A program made the translations under genes and the position numbers. Below, one piece after another: positions 45,907-55,757 of a stretch of 64,000 bases of DNA. Numbering within the stretch: the stretch's first letter is position 1; each line of letters begins with the position of its first letter. The notes under the pieces are model-generated. The model was not told the origin of the DNA. It did no database searches and saw only the letters and a program-made list of their open reading frames with translations. The stretch is taken from assembly GCF_003173035.1 (NCBI RefSeq), contig NZ_QGLE01000012.1, positions 85,974-149,973 of the forward strand. The letters run 5' to 3'. Origin of the DNA: Zavarzinia aquatilis (GTDB taxonomy: Bacteria; Pseudomonadota; Alphaproteobacteria; Zavarziniales; Zavarziniaceae).

Positions 45907-46779
45907 TCAGGCCCGCGCCCGGCCGAATTGCCCGGGGGTGACGCCGATACGGGCCTTGAAGGCGCGGTTGAGGTGGCTCTGGTCGCAAAAGCCGCAGGCG
46001 AGCGCGGCTTCGGCCGGGGCCGTGCCCCGGGCCAGCAGGCGGCGGGCTTCGCGGACACGGCGGTCGATCAGGTGGGCGTGCGGTGTCAGGCCGGTCTGCC
46101 GGCGCATGGCGCGGATCAGGCGGACGCGCGGCAGGCCCGCGACCCCGGCAAGCGTGGCGAGGTCGATGGCATCGGCGAAATGCGCGTCGATATGGTCGAG
46201 GGCACGGGCGATGGCCTGCGCCTCCCCGCCCGGCGCCCGCGCCAGCGCGGCCGCGACCGGCGTGCCGCCATCGCCGTGGCGGGCGATGATCGCGCCCATC
46301 ACCGAGAGCATGGCCTGATCGACGGCGAGACGGTCGGCCCCGGCCGCCCCCGCCTCATGCAGGGCGGCGAGGCGGGCCGCCAGTTCGGGGTCATGGACCA
46401 GCGGCCGCGCAAAGCGGGGCGCGGACATCGCCCGCTCCGCGACCTCGCTCGCCATGGCCTGCAACAGGCCGGGCGAGGGATAGGTCATGCGGTAGACATA
46501 GCCCTGCGGACCGGGCGCGCCATCATGCACGAGGCCAGGCTCGATCATGAACAGATCGCCCGGCGCGGCCGCGCCGGCCTCGCGTCCGACCTTGAACAAC
46601 TCGCGCCCGGCCACCACGGCGCCGATCACATAGTCGTCGTGGGTATGGGGGGCATAGGCATGGGTATGGAAACGGGCCACCAGACACTCCACCGCCTCGG
46701 CGGCCGGCAGCTGGAAGAAGCGCGCCGTCTCGCCCCCGGCCAGCGGCTGATCGAAACGGTGCCCGATCCCCTCGCTCAC
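45907..46779 (-). CDS. AraC-family transcriptional regulator
   Basis: A 290-residue regulator with an N-terminal cupin AraC-binding domain ('FHTHAYAPHTHDDYVIGAV') and two C-terminal helix-turn-helix units ('LATLAGVAGLPRVRLIRAMR' and 'ALACGFCDQSHLNRAFK'). The GTG at 46779 overlaps the rarA stop (GTGA). It lies upstream of azlCD, as AraC regulators of AzlC exporters often do. The ligand is unknown. Confidence 0.92.
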   Translation of the reverse strand: MSEGIGHRFDQPLAGGETARFFQLPAAEAVECLVARFHTHAYAPHTHDDYVIGAVVAGRELFKVGREAGAAAPGDLFMIEPGLVHDGAPGPQGYVYRMTYPSPGLLQAMASEVAERAMSAPRFARPLVHDPELAARLAALHEAGAAGADRLAVDQAMLSVMGAIIARHGDGGTPVAAALARAPGGEAQAIARALDHIDAHFADAIDLATLAGVAGLPRVRLIRAMRRQTGLTPHAHLIDRRVREARRLLARGTAPAEAALACGFCDQSHLNRAFKARIGVTPGQFGRARA

Positions 46780-48128
46780 GCCCCGTCCTTCCGCTTGCGC
46801 CGCAGCTCGGCCCAATAGTCGATGCGGCGGCGGATTTCCTGCTCGAAGCCCTTGCCTTTCGGGTTGTAGAACGCCTGTCGTTCCATCGCCTCCGGAAAAT
46901 AATCCTGGCCGGAGAATTCGTCGGGCGCGTCATGGTCGTAGGCGTAACCCGCCGAGTAGCCGAGCTCCTTCATCAGCTTCGTCGGCGCGTTCAGGATGTG
47001 CTTGGGCGGCATCAGGCTGCCGGTCTCGCGCGCTGCGCGGCTGGCGGCGCCGTAAGCCTTGTAGGCGGCGTTCGACTTGGGCGCGGTGGCGAGATAGATG
47101 ACCGCATTGGCGATGGCGAGTTCGCCTTCCGGACTGCCGAGGAAGTCATAGGCTTCCTTGGCCGCATTGGCAACGACGAGGGCCTGCGGATCGGCGATGC
47201 CGATATCCTCGACCGCGAAGCGCACCAGCCGCCGCGCGATATAGAGCGGCCCTTCGCCCCCCGCCAGCATCCGCGCGTACCAATAGAGCGCGGCATCGAC
47301 ATCCGAGCCCCGCATCGACTTGTGCAGGGCGGAGATCAGGTTGTAATGCCCCTCCTGCGCCTTGTCGTAGAGGGGCGCGCGGCGCTGCACGACCTCGGTC
47401 AGGCCCTCGATGTCGAGGGGGGCCGGGGCCTCCATCGTCAGCAGTTCCTCGGCGAGGTTGAGCAGATAGCGGCCATCGCCATCCGCCATCTCGATCAGCG
47501 CCGCCCGCGCCTCCGCCTGCAGCGGCAGGGCCTTGCCCGTCAGCGCCTCGGCCCGCGCCAGCAATTGCTCGAGCGCCGGCGCCTCCAGCCGGTTGAGGAC
47601 AAGGACCTGCGCGCGGGAGAGCAGCGCGGCGTTCAGCTCGAACGACGGATTTTCCGTGGTCGCGCCGACGAGGACCACCGTGCCGTCCTCGACGAAGGGC
47701 AGGAAGCCGTCCTGCTGCGCCCGGTTGAAGCGATGGATCTCGTCGACGAAGAGCAGGGTGCGACGGCCCATGCGGCGGCGCTGGCGCGCGGCCTCGAACA
47801 CTTTCTTGAGGTCGGCGACGCCCGAGAAGATCGCCGAAATCTGCTCGAAATCATAGCCGGCCGCCGCCGCCAGCAGGCGCGCAATGGTGGTCTTGCCCGT
47901 GCCCGGCGGCCCCCAGAGAATGAGGGACGACAGGCGATGGGCCTTGATCATGCGGCCGAGCGGACTGTCGGCGGCAACGATGTGGTCCTGTCCGACCACG
48001 TCTTCGAGGCGCTGCGGCCGCAACCGGTCCGCCAGCGGGCGGGCGGCGTCGTCCGCCGGGGCCGCCGCCGGGGCTTCCGGCGACCGGGGCTTCGGCCCCA
48101 GCCCCGCGGCCTCGAACAGGTCGCTCAT
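46776..48128 (-). CDS. rarA: Replication-associated recombination ATPase RarA (MgsA)
   Basis: A 450-residue AAA+ protein related to clamp loaders and RuvB. It has the Walker A 'GPPGTGKTTIA', Walker B 'LLFVDEIHRFN', sensor 'GATTENPSFELN', and the C-terminal MgsA tetramerisation part ('KSMRGSDVDAALYWYARML'). It acts at stalled forks with SSB. Its start overlaps the Do protease stop (ATGA). Confidence 0.95.
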   Translation of the reverse strand: MSDLFEAAGLGPKPRSPEAPAAAPADDAARPLADRLRPQRLEDVVGQDHIVAADSPLGRMIKAHRLSSLILWGPPGTGKTTIARLLAAAAGYDFEQISAIFSGVADLKKVFEAARQRRRMGRRTLLFVDEIHRFNRAQQDGFLPFVEDGTVVLVGATTENPSFELNAALLSRAQVLVLNRLEAPALEQLLARAEALTGKALPLQAEARAALIEMADGDGRYLLNLAEELLTMEAPAPLDIEGLTEVVQRRAPLYDKAQEGHYNLISALHKSMRGSDVDAALYWYARMLAGGEGPLYIARRLVRFAVEDIGIADPQALVVANAAKEAYDFLGSPEGELAIANAVIYLATAPKSNAAYKAYGAASRAARETGSLMPPKHILNAPTKLMKELGYSAGYAYDHDAPDEFSGQDYFPEAMERQAFYNPKGKGFEQEIRRRIDYWAELRRKRKDGA

Positions 48129-49537
48129 CGCGGCAGGACGGTCGAGATTTCCCGGCCGCCACGCTCGATGGTGATGCGCCAGGCGCGGGAGCGCGCGGCG
48201 ATCACGTCGACGAGGTCCTTGGTGCTCTTGATGTCGACATCGTTCAGCTTGACGATCCGGTCCCCGACCTGAAGGCCGACCCGGTCGGCCGGCGTGCCCC
48301 CGGCGACTTCAAGAATGACCACGCCTTCCGCCGCCGTGTTGCGGCCGATTTCCTCCGCCACCGCGGGCGAAAGATTGACCACCGTCGCCCCCGAGAAGGG
48401 ATTGCGGCCGTCGATCACGCGCTGGTCGCGCGCCGGCTTCTCGGGCGGTGCTTCGAGCGGCAATGTCACCTCGACCGCCTGGGCCTTGCGCCAAAGGCCG
48501 AGCTTGATCGAGCCGCCAACGTCATGGGTGGCGAGCCGGAAGGTCAGGGCGTCCTCGTCCGTCACCGGATGACCATCGACCGAGAGGATGACGTCGCCGA
48601 CCTTGAGGCCGCCCCGCTCCGCCGGACCGCCGGCGGACAGACCATTGACGAGAACCCCGCGCGGCCGGTCGAGGCCGAGGCCCGTGGCGAGGTCCGAAGT
48701 CACCGGCTGGCCGGTCGCGCCCAGCCAGGGCCGGACGATACGGCCGCCGCTGCGCGCCGCCTGGATGACGCTGCGCACCATCGACGACGGAATGGCGAAG
48801 CCGATACCGAGCGAGCCGCCATCGCGCGAATAGATCGACGAATTCACACCGACCAGCTGGCCCCTCAGGTCGATGAGGGCGCCGCCCGAGTTGCCCGGAT
48901 TGATTGCCGCGTCGGTCTGGATGAAGAAGCGATAGTCGGAGACCCCGACCTGGGTCCGCGCCACGGCGGAAACGATGCCCTGGGTCACGGTCTGGCCGAC
49001 GCCGAAGGGATTGCCGATGGCGAGCACGATGTCACCGACCTCGACCGCATCCGAATCGGCGAGCGACAGCGTCGGCAGGGTCTCGCCCGCCGGGTCGATC
49101 TTCAGGATGGCGAGATCGGTCCGCGGATCGGCGATCTGCATCTTGGCCTCGTATTCCCGGCCATCGGACAGCGCGACGGTGATCTGGTCCGCGCCTTCGA
49201 TCACATGGTTGTTGGTGACGATGGTGCCGTCACCGCCGACGATGACGCCAGAGCCGAGCGACCGCTCCACCCGCTCGCGCGGGATGCCGCGCGCCTGATC
49301 GCCGAAGAAGCGGCGGAACATGGGATCGTCCAGCATGGGGTTACGCACGGCGACCGTCTTGCTGGTGTAGATGTTCACCACCGACGGCACCGCCTTCTTC
49401 ACCACCGGCGAGAAGCTGAGCTGCACCTGCTCGGCAGAGGACGGCACCACCTTGGTCTCTTCCGCCCGGGCGGGAAGGGCGAACGCCAGCAGGGCGAAGG
49501 CTAGGGGGGGAAGCGAATTCAGCAGTCTCTTGTTCAA
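48125..49537 (-). CDS. Do-type (DegP/DegQ) periplasmic serine protease
   Basis: A 470-residue HtrA protein. The signal peptide ends near residue 25 (ALPARA), the trypsin-like domain has the triad His111 (TNNHV), Asp141 (RTDLAIL) and Ser217 (NPGNSGGAL), and two PDZ domains follow (about 255-355 and 385-470). It degrades or refolds misfolded envelope proteins, including beta-barrels. The start is TTG at 49537, with AGGGGA about 7 nt upstream; no in-frame ATG is available. Only 18 nt separate it from a T-run terminator of the ribosomal operon. Confidence 0.94.
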   Translation of the reverse strand: MNKRLLNSLPPLAFALLAFALPARAEETKVVPSSAEQVQLSFSPVVKKAVPSVVNIYTSKTVAVRNPMLDDPMFRRFFGDQARGIPRERVERSLGSGVIVGGDGTIVTNNHVIEGADQITVALSDGREYEAKMQIADPRTDLAILKIDPAGETLPTLSLADSDAVEVGDIVLAIGNPFGVGQTVTQGIVSAVARTQVGVSDYRFFIQTDAAINPGNSGGALIDLRGQLVGVNSSIYSRDGGSLGIGFAIPSSMVRSVIQAARSGGRIVRPWLGATGQPVTSDLATGLGLDRPRGVLVNGLSAGGPAERGGLKVGDVILSVDGHPVTDEDALTFRLATHDVGGSIKLGLWRKAQAVEVTLPLEAPPEKPARDQRVIDGRNPFSGATVVNLSPAVAEEIGRNTAAEGVVILEVAGGTPADRVGLQVGDRIVKLNDVDIKSTKDLVDVIAARSRAWRITIERGGREISTVLPR

Positions 49538-49555
49538 GATCTTGTCCCCTGAACG

Positions 49556-49583
49556 AAAAAGGGCAGCCCTCGGGCTGCCCTTT
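49556..49583 (-). terminator. Intrinsic terminator after rplQ
   Basis: An 8-bp stem GGGCAGCC/GGCTGCCC with loop cgag (49561-49580), followed on the minus strand by TTTTT. It closes the alpha operon. On the plus strand the T-run is weaker. Confidence 0.9.
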
Positions 49584-49621
49584 GTCTTAGCACCGCAACT
49601 GCCCGAAGGCAGCCACAGGAA

Positions 49622-50038
49622 TTACGCCTCGGCGTCTTCCGCGACCTGCACCGGGCCCGAATCGAGACCCTTGGCCGTCACGTCGCGATCGACGAGTTCG
49701 ATCACGGCCATGGCGGCCGCATCGCCCCGGCGGAAGCCGGCCTTCAGCACGCGGGTATAGCCACCGGCGCGGTTGGCGTAGCGCGGGCCGACGACGTCGA
49801 ACAGCTTGCCGACGACGGCATCGTCATAAAGCTGCGACAGCGCCTGGCGACGGGCGTGCAGGCCGCCCTTCTTGCCGAGGGTGATCAGCTTTTCGACATA
49901 GGGGCGCAGCGCGCGGGCGCGCGGCAGCGTGGTGGTGATCTGTTCGTGCTTCAGCAGCGACGCGGCCATGTTGGCGAACACAGCGCGGCGGTGCGAGGCA
50001 TCCATGCCGAGCTTCACTCGGGCGACGCGATGGCGCAT
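49622..50038 (-). CDS. rplQ: 50S ribosomal protein L17
   Basis: A 138-residue L17 with the typical start '[19 protein letters not shown]' and '[21 protein letters not shown]'. It has an Ala/Glu-rich tail. It ends the alpha operon; rpoA stops 45 bp upstream of its start. Confidence 0.98.
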   Translation of the reverse strand: MRHRVARVKLGMDASHRRAVFANMAASLLKHEQITTTLPRARALRPYVEKLITLGKKGGLHARRQALSQLYDDAVVGKLFDVVGPRYANRAGGYTRVLKAGFRRGDAAAMAVIELVDRDVTAKGLDSGPVQVAEDAEA

Positions 50039-50083
50039 GGGACTCTCCCGTTCCTAATCCAGCGAGGGGGCGGTCGCCCGGCC

Positions 50084-51100
50084 TCAGAAATTGTTCTCTT
50101 CGAGGCGCTTGGCAAGCTCCTCGATGTTCTCAGGCGGCCAGTCCGGCACTTCCATGCCGAGGTGCAGGCCCATCTGCGCCAGAACTTCCTTGATCTCGTT
50201 CAGCGACTTGCGGCCGAAGTTCGGGGTGCGGAGCATTTCCGCCTCGGACTTCTGGATCAGGTCGCCGATGTAGACGATGTTGTCGTTCTTCAGGCAATTC
50301 GCCGAACGGACGGAAAGTTCCAGTTCGTCGACCTTGCGCAGCAGATTGCGGTTGAACTTCGGCTCCAGCGGGGCAGCCTCGCGCACTTCCTGGCGCGGCT
50401 CCTCGAAGGAGATGAAGCGCTGCAGCTGATCCTGCAGGATGCGGGCGGCGATGGCGACCGCACGGTCGGGCTCGATCGCGCCATTGGTCTCGACCTGCAT
50501 GATCAGCTTGTCGAGTTCGAGGTTCTGGCCTTCGCGGGTGTTTTCGACGCGGTAAGCGACCTTGCGCACCGGGCTATAGAGCGAATCGACAGGGATGAGG
50601 CCGATCGGCGCATCCTCGGGACGGTTGCGGTCGGCCGGGACGTAACCCTTGCCGTTCTGCACCGTGAATTCCATGTGGATCTTGGCGCCGTCGTCGAGCG
50701 TGCACAGCACGAGATCGGGGTTCAGCACCTCGATGTCGGACGGCACCGTGATCTGGCCGGCGGTCACCTCGCCCGGACCCTGAGCCTTCAGGGTCATGCG
50801 GCGGGCGCCTTCGACATGCATCCGCAGGGCGATCTGCTTGATGTTCAGGATGATGTCGGTCACATCCTCGCGGACACCCGGAATCGACGAGAACTCGTGC
50901 AGCACGCCGTCGATCTTCACGGCCGTCACCGCCGCCCCCTGGAGCGACGACAGCAGCACGCGGCGCAGCGCATTGCCCAGGGTCAGACCGAAGCCGCGTT
51001 CCAGCGGCTGCGCGACGACCGTGGCGAAGCGGCGGGCGTCATCGCCCGGCGTCACTTCGATCTCGGCCTTCTTGAGATTCTTCCAGTTATCCTGAATCAC
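50084..51100 (-). CDS. rpoA: DNA-directed RNA polymerase subunit alpha
   Basis: A 338-residue alpha subunit. The N-terminal assembly domain starts '[28 protein letters not shown]' (seen in part as '[19 protein letters not shown]'), and the C-terminal domain has the UP-element/activator helix region '[21 protein letters not shown]'. It dimerises to start polymerase assembly. It lies after a 141-bp gap containing a small hairpin. Confidence 0.98.
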   Translation of the reverse strand: MIQDNWKNLKKAEIEVTPGDDARRFATVVAQPLERGFGLTLGNALRRVLLSSLQGAAVTAVKIDGVLHEFSSIPGVREDVTDIILNIKQIALRMHVEGARRMTLKAQGPGEVTAGQITVPSDIEVLNPDLVLCTLDDGAKIHMEFTVQNGKGYVPADRNRPEDAPIGLIPVDSLYSPVRKVAYRVENTREGQNLELDKLIMQVETNGAIEPDRAVAIAARILQDQLQRFISFEEPRQEVREAAPLEPKFNRNLLRKVDELELSVRSANCLKNDNIVYIGDLIQKSEAEMLRTPNFGRKSLNEIKEVLAQMGLHLGMEVPDWPPENIEELAKRLEENNF

Positions 51101-51215
51101 GACTAGACCTCATCCTCATTTCCCGAAAGCGCAGGCCCAATTCAACCGGATCATCTGCGCGCGGGACATATTGGGACTCACGTCCGAGCCCGGACCCCAG
51201 GGCCCGGGAAAGCAC

Positions 51216-51233
51216 GGCCGGCCGAAGCCGGCC
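51216..51233 (-). other. Hairpin in the rpsK-rpoA gap
   Basis: A perfect 7-bp stem (GGCCGGC/GCCGGCC) with a TTCG loop on the minus strand, 8 nt after the rpsK stop. There is no T-run, so it may be an mRNA-processing or pausing structure rather than a terminator. Confidence 0.4.
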
Positions 51234-51241
51234 ACACGACA

Positions 51242-51631
51242 TCAGACGCGACGACGCTTGGGCGGACGGCAGCCGTTGTGCGGGATCGGGGTCACGTCGC
51301 GGATCGACGTGATCTGGAAACCGACGGCCTGAAGGGCACGCAGCGCCGACTCGCGGCCCGAACCCGGACCGGTCACTTCGACTTCGAGAATGCGCACGCC
51401 GTGCTCCTGCGCCTTGCGGCCCGCGTCTTCGGCGGCGACCTGAGCGGCATAGGGGGTCGACTTGCGGCTGCCCTTGAAGCCCATCGTGCCGGCCGAGGAC
51501 CAGGAAATCGCATTGCCCTGGGCGTCGGTGATGGTGATCATCGTGTTGTTGAAGCTGGCGCTCACATGCGCCACGCCCGAGGTGATGTTCTTGCGCTCGC
51601 GGCGCTTCACCCGTGCCTTTTCAACGGCCAT
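51242..51631 (-). CDS. rpsK: 30S ribosomal protein S11
   Basis: A 129-residue S11 with '[19 protein letters not shown]' and the C-terminal '[19 protein letters not shown]'. It is part of the platform of the small subunit, with S13 encoded just upstream. Confidence 0.98.
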   Translation of the reverse strand: MAVEKARVKRRERKNITSGVAHVSASFNNTMITITDAQGNAISWSSAGTMGFKGSRKSTPYAAQVAAEDAGRKAQEHGVRILEVEVTGPGSGRESALRALQAVGFQITSIRDVTPIPHNGCRPPKRRRV

Positions 51632-51715
51632 TTTCTACTACCTTCCAAAGAACGCGGCGTCGCGTCCACTGATCCCGATAAAGGGGCCGGGCGCGGACGC
51701 GCGCCCTCGCCCGAA

Positions 51716-52084
51716 TTACTTCTTCTTGCCGGCGATCGGCTTCGCCGGGCCCTTGCGGGTCCGCGCGTTGGTGTGGGTGCGCTGGCCGCGCACCGGCAGG
51801 CCGCGACGATGACGCAGGCCGCGATAGCAACCAAGGTCCATCAGCCGCTTGATGTTCATCGCGACTTCGCGACGAAGATCGCCCTCAACCAGGTAGTCGC
51901 GGTCGATGACTTCGCGGATCTGCGAGACTTCAGCTTCCGAGAGCTGATTGACGCGCTTGCCGTCCACGATGCCGACCTTGGCGACGATTTCCTTGGCCTT
52001 GAACAGACCGATGCCATGGATGTAGGTCAACGCGATCTCGACCCGCTTGTTGGTCGGAATGTTGACACCTGCGATACGAGCCAC
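51716..52084 (-). CDS. rpsM: 30S ribosomal protein S13
   Basis: A 122-residue S13 beginning '[13 protein letters not shown]' from a GTG at 52084, with the C-terminal '[18 protein letters not shown]'. It contacts S19 and the tRNA at the head of the subunit. It is the first gene of the alpha operon after adk, behind a consensus promoter and a leader of about 117 nt. Confidence 0.98.
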   Translation of the reverse strand: MARIAGVNIPTNKRVEIALTYIHGIGLFKAKEIVAKVGIVDGKRVNQLSEAEVSQIREVIDRDYLVEGDLRREVAMNIKRLMDLGCYRGLRHRRGLPVRGQRTHTNARTRKGPAKPIAGKKK

Positions 52085-52187
52085 CGCTAACCTCTTCGTG
52101 ACGTTCTATTCGTCGAAACTAAAGCCATGCCCTTCGCAGCACGGGAGAAGCGGGCTGCGCAAGCAATATGCGCGCCGCAGAGCTGGC

Positions 52188-52235
52188 CCTGCCGACGAGA
52201 AGGGCGGATTATATGAGTCGGCAGGCCCATGTCAA
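52188..52235 (-). promoter_or_regulatory. Consensus sigma-70 promoter of the alpha operon, -10 box inside an inverted repeat
   Basis: On the minus strand, TTGACA (52230-52235), 16 nt, then TATAAT (52208-52213): both boxes match consensus exactly. A 9-bp inverted repeat (CCTGCCGAC/GTCGGCAGG, 52188-52196 and 52217-52225) brackets the -10 box, with one arm in the spacer and one just past the start site. Confidence 0.85.
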
Positions 52236-52239
52236 TCAT

Positions 52240-52896
52240 TCAAGCCGCGCCGAAACCGAGATCGGTTTCGATTTGGCGAGTCACTTCGTCGATCGGCGCC
52301 ATGCCGTCGACGGTGCCGAGCACGCCCCGCGCCTGGTAGTAAGGCAGCAGCGGTGCGGTCTGGGCATGGAAGGCGCCAAGGCGGCTGCGCACCGTCTCGG
52401 CATTGTCGTCCGCGCGGCGCTTGAATTCCGTGCCGCCGCAGATGTCGCAGACACCGGCGACCTTCGGCTGCTGGAACTTGTCGTGATAGCCGGCGTTGCA
52501 CTTGGCGCAGGTATAGCGGCCCGACACACGCTCGACCAGGATGTCGTCGTCGACCTTCATGTCGATGACGCGGTCGAGCTTCAGGCCCCGTTGGGCCAGC
52601 ATGGAGTCGAGTGCCTCGGCCTGGGCGACCGTGCGCGGGAAACCGTCGAGGATGAAGCCGTTCTTGCAATCGTCCTGCGCGATCCGGTCCGCGATGATGC
52701 CGACGACGATGTCGTCCGAGACGAGTTGCCCCGCTTCCATCACCGCCTTGGCCCGCTTGCCGACTTCCGTGCCGGCGGCGACCGCCGCCCGTAGCATGTC
52801 ACCCGTCGACAGCTGGATCAGGCCATGCGCGCGTTCGAGACGCTGCGCCTGAGTACCCTTGCCGGCACCCGGCGGCCCCAAAAGAATGAGATTCAT
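52240..52896 (-). CDS. adk: Adenylate kinase, zinc-LID type
   Basis: A 218-residue long-form adenylate kinase with the P-loop '[10 protein letters not shown]' (7-16). The LID has Cys130, Cys133, Cys150 and Cys153, a zinc-binding set also known in Paracoccus. It converts AMP and ATP to two ADP. The ATG overlaps the secY stop (ATGA). adk between secY and rpsM is a standard order. Confidence 0.97.
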   Translation of the reverse strand: MNLILLGPPGAGKGTQAQRLERAHGLIQLSTGDMLRAAVAAGTEVGKRAKAVMEAGQLVSDDIVVGIIADRIAQDDCKNGFILDGFPRTVAQAEALDSMLAQRGLKLDRVIDMKVDDDILVERVSGRYTCAKCNAGYHDKFQQPKVAGVCDICGGTEFKRRADDNAETVRSRLGAFHAQTAPLLPYYQARGVLGTVDGMAPIDEVTRQIETDLGFGAA

Positions 52897-54236
52897 TTCC
52901 CCCTGCCCTTCAATTTCGACTTGCGGATCAGGCCCTCATACTGGTGCGCAAGAAGGTGGCTCTGGATCTGGGCGACCGTATCCATGGTCACGCTCACCAC
53001 GATCAGGAGCGAAGTGCCGCCGAAATAGAACGGCACCGAATATTGGGTGATGAGAATCTCCGGCAGGATACAGACCGCCGAGAGATAGGCGGCCCCCACC
53101 ACCGTCAGCCGCGTCAGGATATGGTCCAGGTATTCGGACGTGCGCGCGCCCGGCTTGATCCCTGGGATGAAACCGCCGTTCTTCCGCAGATTCTCGGCCG
53201 TTTCCGTCGGGTTGAAGACGATGGCGGTGTAGAAGAAGCAGAAGAAGACAATCCCCGCTATATAAAGCGCCATATAGAGCGGTTGGCCATGCGCCAAAAG
53301 TCGGGTGACCGTCTGCAGCCACTCGGGGCCGCCGGTGCCGGCGAAATTGGCGATGGTGACGGGCAGCAGCAGCAGCGACGAAGCGAAGATGGGCGGAATG
53401 ACGCCGGCCGTGTTCAGCTTCAGCGGCATATGCGACGACTCGCCGCCAAAGACCTTGTTGCCGATCTGACGCTTCGGATACTGCACCAGCACCCGGCGCT
53501 GCGCCCGCTCGAAGAACACGATGAAGGCGACGACGACGACGACCAGCAGCAGGATGGCGATGATCACGAAAGCCGAGATCGCGCCCGTGCGGCCAAGTTC
53601 GAGGGTCTTGATCAGCGCATTGGGCAGCGCGGCGACGATACCGGCGAAAATGATCAGCGAAATGCCGTTGCCGACACCGCGCGAGGTGATCTGCTCGCCC
53701 AGCCACATCAGGAACACGGTGCCGCCGGTCAGGGTGATCATGGCCTGCACCCGGAAGGCCAGGCCCGGGTCGATCACGGCGCCGCGGCCGCCGGCGTTCA
53801 TGCTCTCGAGACCGACCGAAATGCCATAGGCCTGGATCAGGGCGAGGAAGACCGTGCCGTAGCGCGTGTACTGGTTCAGCCGCTTGCGACCCGACTCGCC
53901 CTCTTTCTTCAGGGCTTCCATGGTCGGGGAGATCGTCGTCAGCAGCTGGACGATGATCGAAGCGGTGATATAGGGCATGATGTTCAGCGCGAAGATGGTC
54001 ATGCGCCCGAGCGCGCCACCCGCGAAAACGTCGAACATGCCGAGGATGCCGCCCTGGTTCTGCTGGAACACAGCGGCGAGCGCGGCGGGGTCGACCCCCG
54101 GAATCGGAATATAGGTGCCGAGGCGATAGACGATCAGGGCGCCCAGCGTGAACCAGATCCGGCGCTTGAGTTCCGTTGCCTTGGAAAAGGAGCTCCAGGA
54201 CAGGTTCGCTGCGAGCTGTTCGGCGGCGGATGCCAT
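52893..54236 (-). CDS. secY: Preprotein translocase subunit SecY
   Basis: A 447-residue SecY with ten membrane segments and the family motifs '[14 protein letters not shown]' early and '[14 protein letters not shown]' later. It forms the SecYEG channel. An AGGAGA site lies 7 nt before the ATG. A 159-bp gap with a nested hairpin separates it from rplO. Confidence 0.98.
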   Translation of the reverse strand: MASAAEQLAANLSWSSFSKATELKRRIWFTLGALIVYRLGTYIPIPGVDPAALAAVFQQNQGGILGMFDVFAGGALGRMTIFALNIMPYITASIIVQLLTTISPTMEALKKEGESGRKRLNQYTRYGTVFLALIQAYGISVGLESMNAGGRGAVIDPGLAFRVQAMITLTGGTVFLMWLGEQITSRGVGNGISLIIFAGIVAALPNALIKTLELGRTGAISAFVIIAILLLVVVVVAFIVFFERAQRRVLVQYPKRQIGNKVFGGESSHMPLKLNTAGVIPPIFASSLLLLPVTIANFAGTGGPEWLQTVTRLLAHGQPLYMALYIAGIVFFCFFYTAIVFNPTETAENLRKNGGFIPGIKPGARTSEYLDHILTRLTVVGAAYLSAVCILPEILITQYSVPFYFGGTSLLIVVSVTMDTVAQIQSHLLAHQYEGLIRKSKLKGRGK

Positions 54237-54329
54237 CGCAGTTCTCCTAAGGGGATCGGGGGGTCGGCTGCTCTACCCCGCCCCACGCACAGGGGGATAT
54301 ACGCACAGCGGGACAAATGCCCGGGAACG

Positions 54330-54386
54330 AAAATCCGCGCGCCAAAGACCCGCGCCATTCGAGGCGCGGGCCCTTCGGCGCGCGGA
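54330..54386 (-). terminator. Nested two-stem hairpin with T-run between rplO and secY
   Basis: On the minus strand an outer 10-bp stem (54334-54343 with 54377-54386: TCCGCGCGCC/GGCGCGCGGA) encloses an inner 8-bp stem (54349-54356 with 54363-54370: CCCGCGCC/GGCGCGGG) and is followed by TTTTCGTT. The form fits an intrinsic terminator or attenuator. Confidence 0.65.
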
Positions 54387-54395
54387 CAGAACTCG

Positions 54396-54947
54396 TCAGG
54401 CGCGGGCCGCTTCGCGGGCTTCGCGCTTCGCGATCTGGGTCTTGCGACGCTCGGCCTTCTTGCCTTCCTTACGCGCGACGACGCGCTTCGGAATGATCGC
54501 GACCTTGCCACCGGCGGCCTCGACCGCGGCGACCGCGGCTTCGGACGCGGCGTCGACCTCGAGGGTCAGCGCGACCTTGATCTCGCCGTCGGCGAGCAGG
54601 CGCACCGGGAAGCCGCGACGCAGGCCAAGCACGCCGGTCTCGGCGAGAGTGGCAGCATTGACCGTGGCGCCCGCGGCGATCCGGCCGGCGTCGACCGCCG
54701 CCTGAATCTTGCCGAGATTCACCGGCAGGTAAGCCGTGCGGAACAGGTTCTTGAACCCGCCCTTCGGCAGCCGGCGATGGATCGGCATCTGGCCGCCTTC
54801 GAAGCCCTTGATGGCCACGCCGGAGCGCGCCTTCTGGCCCTTGACGCCCTTGCCGGAAGTCTTGCCCTTGCCCGAGCCGATACCGCGACCGACGCGGATG
54901 CGCGCCGGGCGGGAGCCGGGATTGTCGGCGATTTCAGTCAGTTTCAT
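54396..54947 (-). CDS. rplO: 50S ribosomal protein L15
   Basis: A 183-residue L15 starting '[13 protein letters not shown]' with the Gly-rich RNA-binding '[19 protein letters not shown]'. The last 25 or so residues form a Lys/Arg/Ala tail longer than in E. coli L15. It stops 9 nt before the nested hairpin. Confidence 0.98.
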   Translation of the reverse strand: MKLTEIADNPGSRPARIRVGRGIGSGKGKTSGKGVKGQKARSGVAIKGFEGGQMPIHRRLPKGGFKNLFRTAYLPVNLGKIQAAVDAGRIAAGATVNAATLAETGVLGLRRGFPVRLLADGEIKVALTLEVDAASEAAVAAVEAAGGKVAIIPKRVVARKEGKKAERRKTQIAKREAREAARA

Positions 54948-54984
54948 TTCGACATCCTCACGCTACGCGCGGTTTCGAGCCGGC

Positions 54985-55170
54985 TTATTCAGCCGACTCG
55001 ACCTTCACGAGGTGTTTGACCTTCTCGATCATGCCACGGGTCGAGGGGGTATCCTCGACCACGCTGACACGGTGCAGCTTGTTCAGGCCGAGACCGACGA
55101 GAGTCGCTTCCTGAACCTTCGGGCGCCGCGCCGGGCTGCGCACCTGGGTGAGCTTCACTTTCGCGCTCAT
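54985..55170 (-). CDS. rpmD: 50S ribosomal protein L30
   Basis: A 61-residue L30 with '[19 protein letters not shown]' and '[20 protein letters not shown]', the usual bacterial length. It lies between rpsE and rplO. Confidence 0.97.
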   Translation of the reverse strand: MSAKVKLTQVRSPARRPKVQEATLVGLGLNKLHRVSVVEDTPSTRGMIEKVKHLVKVESAE

Positions 55171-55176
55171 GCTCGA

Positions 55177-55734
55177 TTACTCCGCCTGAGCGTCGGCCGC
55201 GTCGGCATCGGCCTTGCGGCCCTGACCGACGAGGTCGCCAACGCGCTTGCCGCGCTTCGCCGCCACCGAACGGGGCGACAGGCTGTTCTGCAGGGCATTG
55301 AACGTGGCGCGCACCATGTTGTGCGGGTTCGACGAACCCAGCGACTTGGTGACGACGTCATGAACGCCCAGGGTCTCGAAGACCGCGCGCATCGGGCCGC
55401 CGGCGATGATGCCGGTACCCGGAGGGGCGGCACGCAGCACCACGCGACCGGCGCCGTGACGGCCCTCGATGTCGTGATGCAGGGTGCGGCCTTCGCGCAG
55501 GTGGACGCGGATCAGCTTGCGCTTCGCCGCTTCCGTCGCCTTGCGGATGGCTTCCGGCACTTCACGCGCCTTGCCATGGCCGAAGCCGACGCGACCCTTG
55601 CGGTCGCCGACGACCACGAGAGCAGCGAAACCGAAACGCCGACCGCCCTTCACCACCTTGGCGACGCGGTTGATGTGCACCAGCTTGTCGACCAGTTCGT
55701 CCTGCTGGCGCTCGCCGTCATGTTGACGTGCCAT
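55177..55734 (-). CDS. rpsE: 30S ribosomal protein S5
   Basis: A 185-residue S5 with '[19 protein letters not shown]' and '[15 protein letters not shown]', the double-stranded RNA-binding part, and an acidic Ala/Asp/Glu C-terminus. It is involved in decoding accuracy. Confidence 0.98.
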   Translation of the reverse strand: MARQHDGERQQDELVDKLVHINRVAKVVKGGRRFGFAALVVVGDRKGRVGFGHGKAREVPEAIRKATEAAKRKLIRVHLREGRTLHHDIEGRHGAGRVVLRAAPPGTGIIAGGPMRAVFETLGVHDVVTKSLGSSNPHNMVRATFNALQNSLSPRSVAAKRGKRVGDLVGQGRKADADAADAQAE

Positions 55735-55757
55735 TTCTTACGTCCTTTCCAGCAGGC

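Noticed and set aside
54237..54329. Promoter for secY-adk after the nested hairpin
   Set aside because: A TATATC stretch is present but no acceptable -35 box lies 16-18 nt upstream of it.
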